Of a stretch of 64,000 nt of DNA, positions 35,960 through 64,000 are shown piece by piece (positions within the stretch are counted from its first letter, which is position 1; the number at the start of each line of letters is the position of its first letter). The notes under the pieces were generated by a model. The model saw only the letters and a program-made list of their open reading frames with translations. It searched no databases and was not told where the DNA came from. The position numbers and the translations under genes are program-made. Origin of the DNA: Cristatella mucedo (lineage: Eukaryota > Bryozoa > Phylactolaemata > Cristatellidae); the NCBI GenBank assembly GCA_009760855.2, contig WPIO01000111.1:1217501-1281500 (forward strand). Direction: 5' to 3'.

Positions 35960-36187
35960 ATGTGTCACGTGTCACAGGCGGCAGCCGCCTCTTATCAAGC
36001 TGCCAACATGTTTTACCCTGATCTGGCTACAGCCGTACTTGCCGCCTTCTTAGTCCTGCTAGCTGCTAGACCTCGCTTCGCTTGTCAGCTGGGCCACGAG
36101 GCCTCCCAGCTAACGGTACCCAGGACAAAGCTGATACTTGATGCTCTCTATCGTAAATACCAGCTTTTTGAAAAATGTCACCATTGA
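35960..36187 (+). CDS. Small ORF with signal-peptide-like N-terminus
   Basis: From the ATG at 36008 it reads MFYPDLATAVLAAFLVLLAA and then RPRFACQLG, a good signal peptide with a plausible cleavage site near FAC. An earlier in-frame ATG at 35960 adds 16 residues. After that it reads TKLILDALYRKY and stops at 36185-36187. A GTAAAT donor candidate falls inside the codon run at about 36152, so this could be a first exon. It lies in transposon-free DNA. I do not recognise a family. The ILDALYRKY piece faintly recalls the start of Cys-loop receptor domains, which is only a guess. Confidence 0.25.
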   Translation: MCHVSQAAAASYQAANMFYPDLATAVLAAFLVLLAARPRFACQLGHEASQLTVPRTKLILDALYRKYQLFEKCHH

Positions 36188-36478
36188 CTTATTGCTTTTG
36201 ATTAATAACCCGTGAAATCTGTTCTCCTGTAGTTGCTGTTGGTGCAACAGTATAAGGTTGTCATTATTTAATGAAGCTGCTTAGTGTAAATAGCATAAAA
36301 CGTACACCCAGATTTTAGAACAGATGTCTTCTAAAGGGCATTGGTCCGTGAGAAGTCATTCACTAAAGAAAAGTGCTGTGCAGCGTCCGTAGGGGCAGTG
36401 ACCAGAGCCGGCCTCACTCGTCTTAAACTCCCAGCATTGTCTCGAACCGCCGTGAACAATCCCTCTCATACTCTGCTG

Positions 36479-36714
<236 letters not shown>

Positions 36715-36884
36715 AGTGAACTTCAAAACTGTTATTGCCCTGTGGCTCATCCTAAAGCTTGTCTTTGGAATTCCTGCACAACGTGCAATACACGCATAAT
36801 TGTATGCGATACAATTACTGTGAATAAATAAAACCTGTTCAGTTAGGCCAAGACCTGGCTGAAATTAGCTTACTTCCCGAATTT

Positions 36885-37625
36885 TAACGACTCAATTCCA
36901 TCAGGCCAATCAAAGCTGATGGAGGAGACGATGTTATCACACGCTCATCCTACAATTTCAAGCCGCTTGCAGTCCCCTGTAACAAGTCCTTTGAACCTAT
37001 TGTTTTCACTTCATTCAACTATGAGCTGCCAATGGTGGCAATAATCATCCCGAAGTGCGTAGTCTAAGATTTCTCTGATCTCAATTCAATTATGCGTTCA
37101 AAAAAATCCTCTTTTCTCATTATGGGTAATTTTAAAATTCTTTTTGATAACATGTCTGACGACTTCAGCACCGTTTTTCGTGCACTGACTGACTGATTTT
37201 CTCTTGTTGCTCAAGTGCGTGGTATTACTCCCACCAAGGGTCACGCGCTCGACCAAATTTTCAGCTACAACAGCACGCTATTATCACCTATTATTTACAA
37301 ATATAGCTTACCTAACCAAATTTATATCTCATTCAGTCAACAGAGTGGGCAATCCTCTGTGCATTAAAAATCACGCATGAATCGTGAAACCATTAAGACC
37401 CTTGACATCGGTGCTGTCCCCGTGACAATATCTTTTTCGCCCCACCCCCCCCCCCCCCCCCGCTTCTCATTCCCCTCCGACCTGTTGTCATTAGTAGAAT
37501 GCTTCAACGCGACACTAGCTGACATGCATGACGAGCTTGCACCTCTGACTAAGCAAACGGTGCGTCCTCGCGAAGACAGCCTATGGTTTACAGCATGCAT
37601 TGAACTAGCTAGGTCTACGAAGATA
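36885..37625 (+). mobile_element. LINE family A, endonuclease region
   Basis: The only clear endonuclease-side piece here. A decayed frame has IMGNFKILFDNM near 37120 (GDFN box of APE-type endonucleases) and THALDQIFS-like GHALDQIFSYNS near 37240, then the linker region shared with 23206-23420. A run of 17 C lies at 37445-37461. The 3' side is cut off by an opposite LINE A at 37626. Confidence 0.75.
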
Positions 37626-38262
37626 TATAATGATAATAATAATTACACACTTGATAAAGCATCCTCAGAGAACTCGATCTCTTTCAAGGCGCTTTACATT
37701 TGCTGCGAAGGAAACACGATCGAATGGTTAGTGGCAGCATGCTCGATAAACAGCAAGAATAAGATCATTGGGGGTGACATGCACAGGGTCTGCCTGCAAG
37801 TGTGGTTAGTGGCAGCATGCACAGCATCAGCACACATAAGCACCTAGAAGACGAATCACAGGGACCCAATAAATGCTGTCATAAGTAGGTGCGTTTTAAT
37901 TTTTTTTAAATGCGGTCAAGTCAGGGGATGTAGTGATGCAAGGCAGGAGTGAGTTCAAGGCTGTGGGAGCATACGAACTAAAGGCGCAGTCTCCAAAGAA
38001 TTTGAGGCTTGTACGAGGTATAGGTAAACATTAAGATTCCGAAAAGCCGGTGGTACACTGCTTAGCCTGGTGGGGCAGTAGATCTGATAGCTAGGCTGGA
38101 GCCATCGAATGAAGGGATCTTAAAGTGAGCGATAAAACCATGGAAGTCAATCCGTTGCTTGACTGGTAGCCAGTACAGGTCGGCGAAAAGTTGTGGGATG
38201 TGGCAACTTCGACGCTCACGACAAACAAGGCTAGCTGAAGAATTATGCAGCAGCTGTAAGTG
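37626..38262 (-). mobile_element. LINE family A 3' end, left arm of an inverted repeat
   Basis: Tail ATAATGATAATAATAATT, stem-loop at 37655-37696, 3' UTR, then post-RT coding sequence to the junction near 38262. Confidence 0.85.
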
Positions 38263-38884
38263 TCTTATATTATATTAGTGATATATTAGTGATCTACTCC
38301 CCCACCAGGCTAAGCATCGTACCATAAGCTTTTCGGAATCCAACAGTCTACCAATGCCTCGTACAAACATCAAATCCTTCAGAGGCCAGCCTTTAGTGTG
38401 TATGCTCCCAAATCCTAAATCTTACTCCAGACCCGCTTCACGATATCTCGTGACTTTTCCACATTTAAAAAGAAATTAAAAACGCATCTATGTATGACAG
38501 CATTTAGTGGGTTCCTGCGATTCGTATGCTCCCAAAGCCTGGAATTCCCTCCCGACCTGCGTAAGAGCATCTCCTGACTTGACCACATTTAAAAAGAACT
38601 TAAAAACACACCTATTTATGACAGCATTTAGCGGGTCCCTGTGATTTGTCCTTCATGTGCTTATTCGTGCTGACACTGTGCATGCTGCCACTAACCACAT
38701 TTGCATGCTGACCCTGTGCATGTCACCCCTAACCATGTTATTCATGTTGTTTATCAACCATGTTATTACTCACCATTCAATTGCATTTCCCTTTGAAGCA
38801 AATGTAAAGCGCATAGAAAGAGATTGAGTTCTCTGAGGGCGCTTTGTCAAGTGCATTATTATTATTAGTAGTAGTAGCAGTATT
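38263..38884 (+). mobile_element. LINE family A 3' end, right arm of an inverted repeat
   Basis: Starts at CCCACCAGGCTAAGCATCG, mirroring CTTAGCCTGGTGGGG in the left arm. A coding segment of about 125 bp occurs twice in tandem (from 38398 and from 38526). The stem-loop at 38807-38844 is nearly perfect, followed by ATTATTATTATTAGTAGTAGTAG. Confidence 0.85.
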
Positions 38885-39150
38885 TGTCCTTTATGTGCTT
38901 ATACGTACTGACACTGTTGCATGCTGCCGCTAATCACACTTGTAGGGTGACCATGTGCATGTCAACCCTCATCATATTATTCTTGTTGTTTATTGAGCAT
39001 GCCACCACTAACCATTCGATCGTGTTTCCTTTGCAGCAAATGTCAAGTGCCAGAAAGATATTGAGCTCTCTGAGGGCTCTTTAGCAAATGTGTTATTAAG
39101 ATTAAGTTCTCTTAGGTCGCTATACAAATTAATTATATTTATATTTATTT
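38885..39150 (+). mobile_element. LINE family A tail plus SINE1 tail remnant
   Basis: A second LINE A 3' UTR with stem-loop near 39043-39083, and then GATTAAGTTCTCTTAGGTCGC...AATTAATTATATTT, which is the SINE1 version of the 3' end. Confidence 0.75.
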
Positions 39151-40008
39151 ATTATACTATAATCACCTTAGACGAGGCGAGGACGTCTGCAGATGCAAAT
39201 AATGGAGAGAAAGTAGGCAAAGTAAGCGATGCAGCTGAGGTTGCTGCTTAGGGGAGGATAAATTACCGCTAACAGTTTTAAATTACCGCTGGACAAAGCA
39301 CGAGACAATGAGCAGAAATTTCACAGCTTCACCGCTGGACAAAGAGTGAGAAATTTTAAGGACGTTTTAGTAGGAAAAGGGACTTAGCACAGGTTTGGTA
39401 AAAAACCACGGCAACGTCACTTTCAGTTTTCAGCGATCTCAGGGTAAGAAAAAAGAAAGAAATCTCCTAGAGTAGCATCGGCGATACATTAGACACTTTT
39501 CTTTTACTATTCACCGCAGTCTGTAGACCCATCATACGTGAGAACGTGGAGACATTTTGCTTTTGGGCCAGGTAAATATTTGAAAATCGCTTGAAGACAG
39601 CTAGTATAGGTTGTGATATTTTTTATTAATAGTATATCTTTCATATAGCCCAAAGGAGAACCAATTATATTTCCGTGCAGTTCGTAACTGCTAGATAAGC
39701 CAAAACTACACGTTAATGACCTTTAAGGTATCCTGCTTTGACAAACTTACCTAAGCTCGCAAAAAAAGTCTTTCAGGTAAGCTGATTGGAAGCAAACAGG
39801 TGATTAGCACTCACTGAATCATGAAAAGGTAGACCGGAAAATCGCGAAGGAAGAAAAGATATTTCTTTTTAGCAAAGAGTGAGTAAGGTAAAAATATGCA
39901 TCTTTTACTGAGGTTTAAATTATGCAAGGCCAAATAACAGTGATATCTTTGCTTATGGGCTGAACTCTAAACGCTAGTGCCTAGTTCATTCTATCAAAGA
40001 GATTTAAT
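39151..40008. other. Unique interval with one exon-like stretch
   Basis: AT-rich. CCGCTGGACAAAG is repeated at about 39283 and 39338. At 39521-39572, 52 nt lie between a strong acceptor (TTTTACTATTCACCGCAG) and a GTAAAT donor; one frame reads SVDPSYVRTWRHFAFGP. No other feature seen. Confidence 0.35.
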
Positions 40009-40470
40009 GTAATGTATCTCCGTCAGTAACTCCACAAAGTCATAAAGACCATGTGGGTGTTACTCAGGAGAGTTTTGTATAGCACACTCGCAGCCTAAGC
40101 GGCTTTCGGTACGCATTCGGTAGCCAACAGACTTCGTCTCACGCAACAAAGAGAAAGTGGGAAGCATAGCAGAGTCAGGAGAGCAGTTGAGGTAGTGAGT
40201 AGCATAGAAGTAGCAGTTCAGGACCGCTGAAAAAGATGTGCCACAGTCGGCAGTTGGAGAGTAGATGTCGTTGCGTAAGAATTGTGGAAGCGAGTTCCAC
40301 AGTCTAGGACCTGCAGAGCTAAAGCTTCTGTCGCCAACTGTCTTTAAGCGGAGGAATGGGACAGCTAATGTATTGTCCACACAGGACCTGAGGGCGCGAA
40401 CAGGCTGAAACTGATGCAGCAGTTCAACTAGGTACGAAGGAGCCAAGTGGGTCAGCGTAAGAACTTTGAT
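40009..40470 (-). mobile_element. LINE family B, 3' fragment (near-twin of 40913 copy)
   Basis: Almost base-for-base the same as the 3' half of the copy at 40913-41375, 440 bp away in the same orientation. Its frame (128 codons, 40446-40060) is also open. It is truncated at a different 5' point, in keeping with a separate insertion of a closely related source. Confidence 0.9.
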
Positions 40471-40912
40471 GTTTGAGGTGGTAATTTAATTATTCTATTT
40501 GTTACTAATATTAGTTGTCTTGCATGCGTTTCGAGTATCTTTAGACAACCACAAAGGAGTTTAACCAGTGTTTACTGCTGCGATTCTCTTGTTGTAGCTG
40601 GCTCATCTACCCGGGTTATCTTTCGCTACCAGCCTTTGTGGATATACCCCCAAAGACGCCCCTTATCTCGTCGTTGCCATTACCCATTTATGAGTGGAAC
40701 GGTCCCCGCTCTCGGTACAAACATTAGATATTTGGCTCTAATGATATCTCCACTGTTCAGCGTGATAATATTCAAATCGGCTGGCAATTCTAGGTTATTG
40801 CAGCAACGGAGAGGCAGTCATCTCCTAGTAAGCCGAAGGCTGACTAGAGAGACTGGAGCATATGGCTGCCATTTGTTTCCCACGAACATATATTTGATTT
40901 AAATTTAACCAT
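40471..40912. other. Unique spacer between two LINE B copies, with an exon-like stretch
   Basis: 442 bp without recognised repeats. A good acceptor (CGATTCTCTTGTTGTAG, ending 40597) precedes 42 open codons (40599-40724) beginning WLIYPGYLSLPAFVDI and ending at a TAG. No homology is recognised, so an exon is only possible. Confidence 0.3.
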
Positions 40913-41810
40913 GTAATGTAATGTATCTCCGTCAGTAACTCCACAAAGTCATAAAGACCATGTGGGCGTTACGCAGGAGAGTTTTGTATAGCACACTCAC
41001 AGCCTAAGCGGCTTTCGGTACGCATTCGGTAGCCAACAGACTTCGTCTCACGCAACAAAGAGTAAGTGGGAAGCATAGCAGAGTTAGGAGAGCAGTTGAG
41101 GTAGTGAGTAGCATAGAAGTAGCAGTTCAGGACCGCTGAAAAAGATGTGCCATAGTCGGCAGTTGGAGAGTAGATGTCGTTGCGTAAGAATTGTGGAAGC
41201 GAGTTCCACAGTCTAGGACCTGCAGAGCTAAAGCTTCTGTCGCCAACTGTCTTCAAGCGGAGGAATGGGACAGCTAATTTATTGTCCACACAGAACCTGA
41301 GGGCGCGAACAAGCTGAAACTGATGTAGCAGTTCAGCTAGGTATGAAGGAGCCAAGCCGTGGCGGGCCTTGTGGGTCAGCGTAAGAACTTTGCTCCGTAT
41401 CCTTTGCTCAACCGGCAACCATCCTAGCTCTTCCAGCAAAGGTGACACGTGCTCAAACCGCTGGGACTTGAAGACCAGCCTTGCAGCCATATTCATAGTC
41501 CGCTGTAGTGGCATAATAGCTTTCTTTGGTAGCCCAGCCAAAAGGGAATTACTATAATCAAGCCGAGACAGAACTAAAGAGCTAGTTAAATTTTTTACAA
41601 GCCACTGTGGGAGACAGCTTCTAATCTTGGATAGGGATCGGATGTGATGGCTAGCTGTAGAGGCAGTCTTCTGAATGAAGCTTTTGAAATTGAGGTAGCT
41701 GTCGAACACGACACCTAGATTACGAGCACGTGGTGAAGGTCGCACAATAGCATCGCCTATTAGAACAGCAAAGCCTTTTAATCCAGCCACACGCTTAGGG
41801 TGTCATGTGA
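40913..41810 (-). mobile_element. LINE family B, 5'-truncated copy with intact 273-codon frame
   Basis: The best preserved LINE B. The minus-strand frame 41790-40969 is uninterrupted: AIVRPSPRARNLGVVFD near its start, LTSSLVLSRLDYSNSLLAGL, LGWLPVEQRIRSKVLTLTHK, and RSFSSAGPRLWNSLPQFL near its end. This is the conserved C-terminal region of Jockey-superfamily ORF2, downstream of the RT domain. The 3' end has the B stem-loop and a TTACA-type tail at 40913-40922. EN and most of RT are missing, so it cannot move alone. The open frame suggests a young insertion. Confidence 0.9.
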
Positions 41811-43079
41811 GAAACCATAAAGCCAGGACCGCTATCGATTGCAGCACCTGATGGCTGCATAGTTTATATTTCCTTTAGTCGGCTTCTTCCACACTGACTT
41901 CTTCTACACATCGGGATCACTTTAACTAGCTTTGCGGGAGGTTAACCTGACGGAAGTTCCCAACTTGGGCTCGTATTCTTTCTCAAGTGCCTTCGAGCTC
42001 ATTCTTTTGAGCTCAAAAAGCTAGACGCTTGACAAGGGTGGGTTTTAGAGGACTAGTAATATGGCCACTGCCTCGTCGACCAGAGTATCCCCTACCTGTC
42101 CTTCAGGCGATGGGGAAATGAATTTAGCATGAATCAGAGATACTCAATATGATAAACAGACAAGTATTTATGATGAAAGCGCATCAGCTAAAGCGCTCCG
42201 AAAAAGCGCGAAACGACATGAGCATGCAGGCAAAAAATCGCCGTCAAATGTTCGCTAAGGATAATTTTAAGGAATGCAAGCTTAAAAAGATATTCATAAT
42301 TAGCTTTTATTAGGGAATACAAATACTACATGCGAGTAAAAATGAAAAAATGTCAAATGCTTTTTTAAATTTCAAATAGTATCAACAATATTAAACTGTA
42401 ACCCCATTTCATATCCTATGCTAATTATAAATAACTTTCAATCCTATCGTTATTACGTCTTCTCAAGAGAAATAGTTTGCGGTACATCGTTCACGTACAA
42501 ATTATCAGATTTAACGGTTACGCTGTGCATGGATTAGCATTAGTTATGCATGACATGGTTAATATGTTAATTTTATGTTATTTTTTCTAAATTTTTTATT
42601 TAATTGCATTTCAGACCAACCGTTACGTGCACAACTGTTAATAATTTAATTTTAATAGTAGTCATTAATTTAATTTAAATAGTATTGACATTGATATTGT
42701 TGCACAGAAGTATTCGATCATTAAAACTTGACAAGACTGACTGTACTATTGCTTATTTCTCATCGCTGTAGAATGCAATATTTGTTTCTTCTTGGTATAA
42801 TAGTAATTGATTGGGTAGAAGGAAAGCCAGTTAAATCAATTTAATAGTGTATACACAACATTTACAAAATAATCGCAATTGCGCAATTTTGTCATGCGGG
42901 TAATTTTTGAGGCTTTTGGCATTTTTTGCTGTTGTCGGAGCGCGTTTGCTGGTGCACTGCTGTCTGCCTTGCTTTAGTTTCGGACCCTCCAAGCCTCTCT
43001 CTATGAGACCTGAGTAAGATTTAGCCTCCAAAGCTCCATACTGCTGCCCAGAAGAGAAAGCCAATTGCCGAGCCTCGAT
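41811..43079. other. AT-rich unique interval upstream of merlin
   Basis: No transposon, RNA gene or exon recognised. 42250-42860 is particularly AT-rich. Confidence 0.4.
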
Positions 43080-43590
43080 AAAATACCTTAATTAGATCCA
43101 AGTAAGCGGCAGCCCCCTTCCCCGATCCCAGCCGCCATCACCTCTGCCAGAAATACCCCAAGCCGCACTGAGTCGGTCGCCACGGCCGTCAGTCGGCGGG
43201 GCTGTCACCCCGAAAAGCTTAACTCTTTTCACCACCAACATGTCATTAGGATCAAGTTAAAAAGTTTCTCGTCAAATAAATTACATACACTTATAATGGT
43301 CTTTCAAGTTAGCTTCTTTACAGTCCGATATAGCAGCAAGTGAACATGCCAACTTCCGTAGCCAGTGCAACCGGATATCTGTACTGGAATCGCTGTGCTA
43401 TAGTTTTACATCCGGCGGCCTTCTGCTGGCATCCGTCCTCTGTCTTGTTATGTTGGTTTGCCATTCAGCGACCTACTCGCGTGAGGCATCGCGATGCCCA
43501 ACACAAGGTGCTTTCATCAGCGGCCATTGTACCTTTACACTTACATCTGATTGATCGCTGGCCCTGTACTACTGCGACGACTCAACTAGC
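43080..43590 (+). promoter_or_regulatory. Merlin 5' flank, probable promoter and 5' UTR region
   Basis: No TATA box stands out. The stretch at 43110-43220 is richer in GC than the AT-rich DNA to its left (42200-43080) and contains several CpG-bearing segments. A start site for merlin somewhere here is inferred only from the position of the start codon. No transposon fragment was recognised in it. Confidence 0.3.
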
Positions 43591-62221
<18,631 letters not shown>

Positions 62222-63074
62222 GTGCGTAGCCTGCGCTGCAAGTGCGTGCGCTTTTGTCTCGACTGCATCCCATGCACTATGCTACTGGCACTGCTATTTA
62301 TGTAGTTTGGCCCTGCTGCTCTGACGGTGTGACTCTATTTAGGTTTGCTTACTCGGTTGCGTGAGTGCCATAGATCGGTAGGTCTGCAAGTAAGCGAATC
62401 ACTCAAGCTGTGGCATCGTGGCAAGGCTTGCTGCTGCTGCTGAGCTCTTTTTTGTTGCTTGCTGGCTTTTGTTCACAGTTGTTTCTGTGCACAGTCTTGC
62501 ACATTCATTGTTCGATGCAGCAACCCGGCTCTATTGATAGTCATCTTTGTGAGTACTGGTCATACACATCAAGTCAATGTACCTCAGCAGCTGTTGTGCT
62601 TTGTCACACTTTGGGTCAAAGCTTGGAACCACACTGCTCATGCGTTTGAGCTCAGTGCTCACGTGTAATTAATGCCTCATTAAGATTCGGCCATTCTTCC
62701 AGCAGATCCCTTGCCGAGTGACAAAAACGCTAAGCATATTATCCTGACAGTGCTATACTTACCCTTTTTGCATGTCCAGCCGATACTCAAGAATTCTCTA
62801 CCTGCATCAGTATCACTATCCTACCCATAACTTGGCTCTAGCTGGTTGTTTTGTTAAGGAGCCTTGTAGAGCGCATTGTTGCTGAACTGTCAGGTGCACG
62901 TTTAAAGCTGTGTACATCCTCAGATCATATCGTAGTGCTAGAGCAAAGAAGAATGTGAGCCGTCATCGTAACTAGAGCTTAAAGCCTAAGAAATCAGAAG
63001 CACGAAGTTCACAAATTTAGCAATTTTGGCCAATATTTAAAAACCAAGTAGCTCTTAGTGCTCAATGAAATGCC

Positions 63075-63330
63075 GTGGCCTGAACTGAGACAGTTGAGGA
63101 AGTAGCACGGATGTAGTAGCCGAGGATGGCCTGGAAGAATAGCCCCAGAAGTGGTAGCAGGAGAACCGATGTCCTTTTTGCTTTCGGATTGGTGATATGG
63201 GTACTACAGTCTAGTTAGGAGAATCATAAGCATCAAACTTTCAGTTTCTTTAAGCAAAAACAAAGAGACAACTAATGTATCGGTCTGACCTGATATTGCC
63301 GGTGGCTGCCAATTCAGCTATGCTGGAACT
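63075..63330 (-). mobile_element. LINE family B, decayed fragment in merlin intron 8
   Basis: GACAGTTGAGGAAGTAGCA... and AAACAAAGAGACAACTAATGTATCGG match LINE B minus-strand sequence with many changes. Confidence 0.6.
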
Positions 63331-63527
63331 TGAACATCGCCTTTTTTGCCACTGACTTTATTTACCGTCTGGATATTGGTATCTGAGCCCATAGTTGATG
63401 CACAGTGGCTGATGACGTCCAAGATATGTTGAGTGAGAAGTTCTTTTTCTCTTTTTCTCAAAATGTGTTCTCTGGCTTTCTGCATCCTCTGTGCTTATTC
63501 TTGTACTGTTGCATTTTTTTTATCTGC

Positions 63528-63536
63528 ATCTCTCTC

Positions 63537-63613
<77 letters not shown>

Positions 63614-63757
63614 GTCTCTGTCTCTGTCTCTGTCTCTGTCTCTGTCTCTGTCTCTGTCTCTGTCTCTGTCTCTGTCTCTGTCTCTGTCTCTGTCTCTGTC
63701 TCTGTCTCTGTCTCTGTCTCTGTCTCTGTCTCTGTCTGTCTCTGTCTCCGACTCTCT
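63528..63757. repeat. (CT)n(TGTCTC)n tract in merlin intron 8
   Basis: About 75 bp of CT followed by about 145 bp of the hexamer TGTCTC, all pyrimidine-rich on the coding strand. Long L/S, V/S, R/E and T/E frames here are artefacts. Confidence 0.95.
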
Positions 63758-63837
63758 CTTTCTGAGTGGGCACGCAACATTTGCAACAGTTTTATTTTAA
63801 TGAGTGGTACAACATTGTACATGCAATGTTCTTACCA

Positions 63838-64000
63838 TGCTCTGCCCTGCCTTGCCCTTATATGCCTTGCCTCACCCTGGCCTACCCTGCCATGTCCCAT
63901 GTTGTGCAGCCCTGGCCTGGCCCCTTAGCTGCCCTTCACATCCGCCCTGTGCTGCCCTTATTGTGCACATGTCCTTGTCCTGCACTGTCTTGCCTTCGTT
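63838..64000. repeat. Degenerate CCCTGCC-rich low-complexity stretch
   Basis: Irregular repeats of CCCTGCC, CCTTGCC and GCCCTT to the window end. No coding potential recognised. Confidence 0.6.

Noticed and set aside
40969-41790. 273-codon minus ORF as a host gene
   Set aside because: It is the C-terminal part of LINE B ORF2, with the same sequence repeated in many places in the window.
63405-63928. Frames of 92-145 codons rich in S/L/V or R/Q/E/T
   Set aside because: Translations of (CT)n(TGTCTC)n in merlin intron 8.

Overview
This is nuclear DNA from an animal. The evidence is two split metazoan genes with GT-AG introns, non-LTR retrotransposons with reverse-transcriptase remnants, tRNA-derived SINEs, long microsatellites, and no bacterial-style gene packing. 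I cannot name the species. Vertebrate-like density is absent and the repeat families are not ones I can name, so an invertebrate is the most I would say.

Two host genes are recognisable, both on the + strand. (1) A merlin (NF2) orthologue runs from a start codon at 43591 off the right edge. Eight exons (43591-43671, 43912-44040, 53420-53632, 54701-54852, 55930-56005, 57177-57311, 61927-62004, 62108-62221) join in frame to 326 codons. They encode the whole FERM domain. The coiled-coil and C-terminal domain lie beyond the window. (2) Two exons (21537-21640 and 21921-21980) match the middle of TMEM254, a small multi-pass membrane protein. Its first exon may lie at 11429-11521 in a GC-rich island. 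I could not find its 3' end with confidence.

Most of the rest is retrotransposon debris. LINE family A has RT motifs of the L2/CR1-like part of the Jockey superfamily, a 3' stem-loop and an (ATT)n tail. LINE family B is a relative with a different 3' stem-loop and a TTACA-type tail. SINE1 has a tRNA-like head and ends in the same stem-loop as LINE A. SINE2 has another tRNA-like head and its own body; its partner LINE is not evident here. The families are nested in one another in both directions, so their activity overlapped in time. Several pairs lie as inverted repeats that could fold in RNA.

Layout: 1-9450 scattered LINE/SINE fragments; 9450-11930 GC-rich stretches; 12000-12820 microsatellites; 12995-16015 a long nested LINE A copy; 16040-21290 more LINE; 21300-22400 TMEM254-like exons; 22410-25735 LINE blocks, with the best LINE A copy; 26400-28050 a composite; 28050-33000 mostly unique sequence; 33236-41810 LINE blocks with a unique interval at 35140-36480; 43080-64000 merlin, with a 9.4-kb second intron full of repeats and later introns carrying fewer insertions plus long CT tracts.
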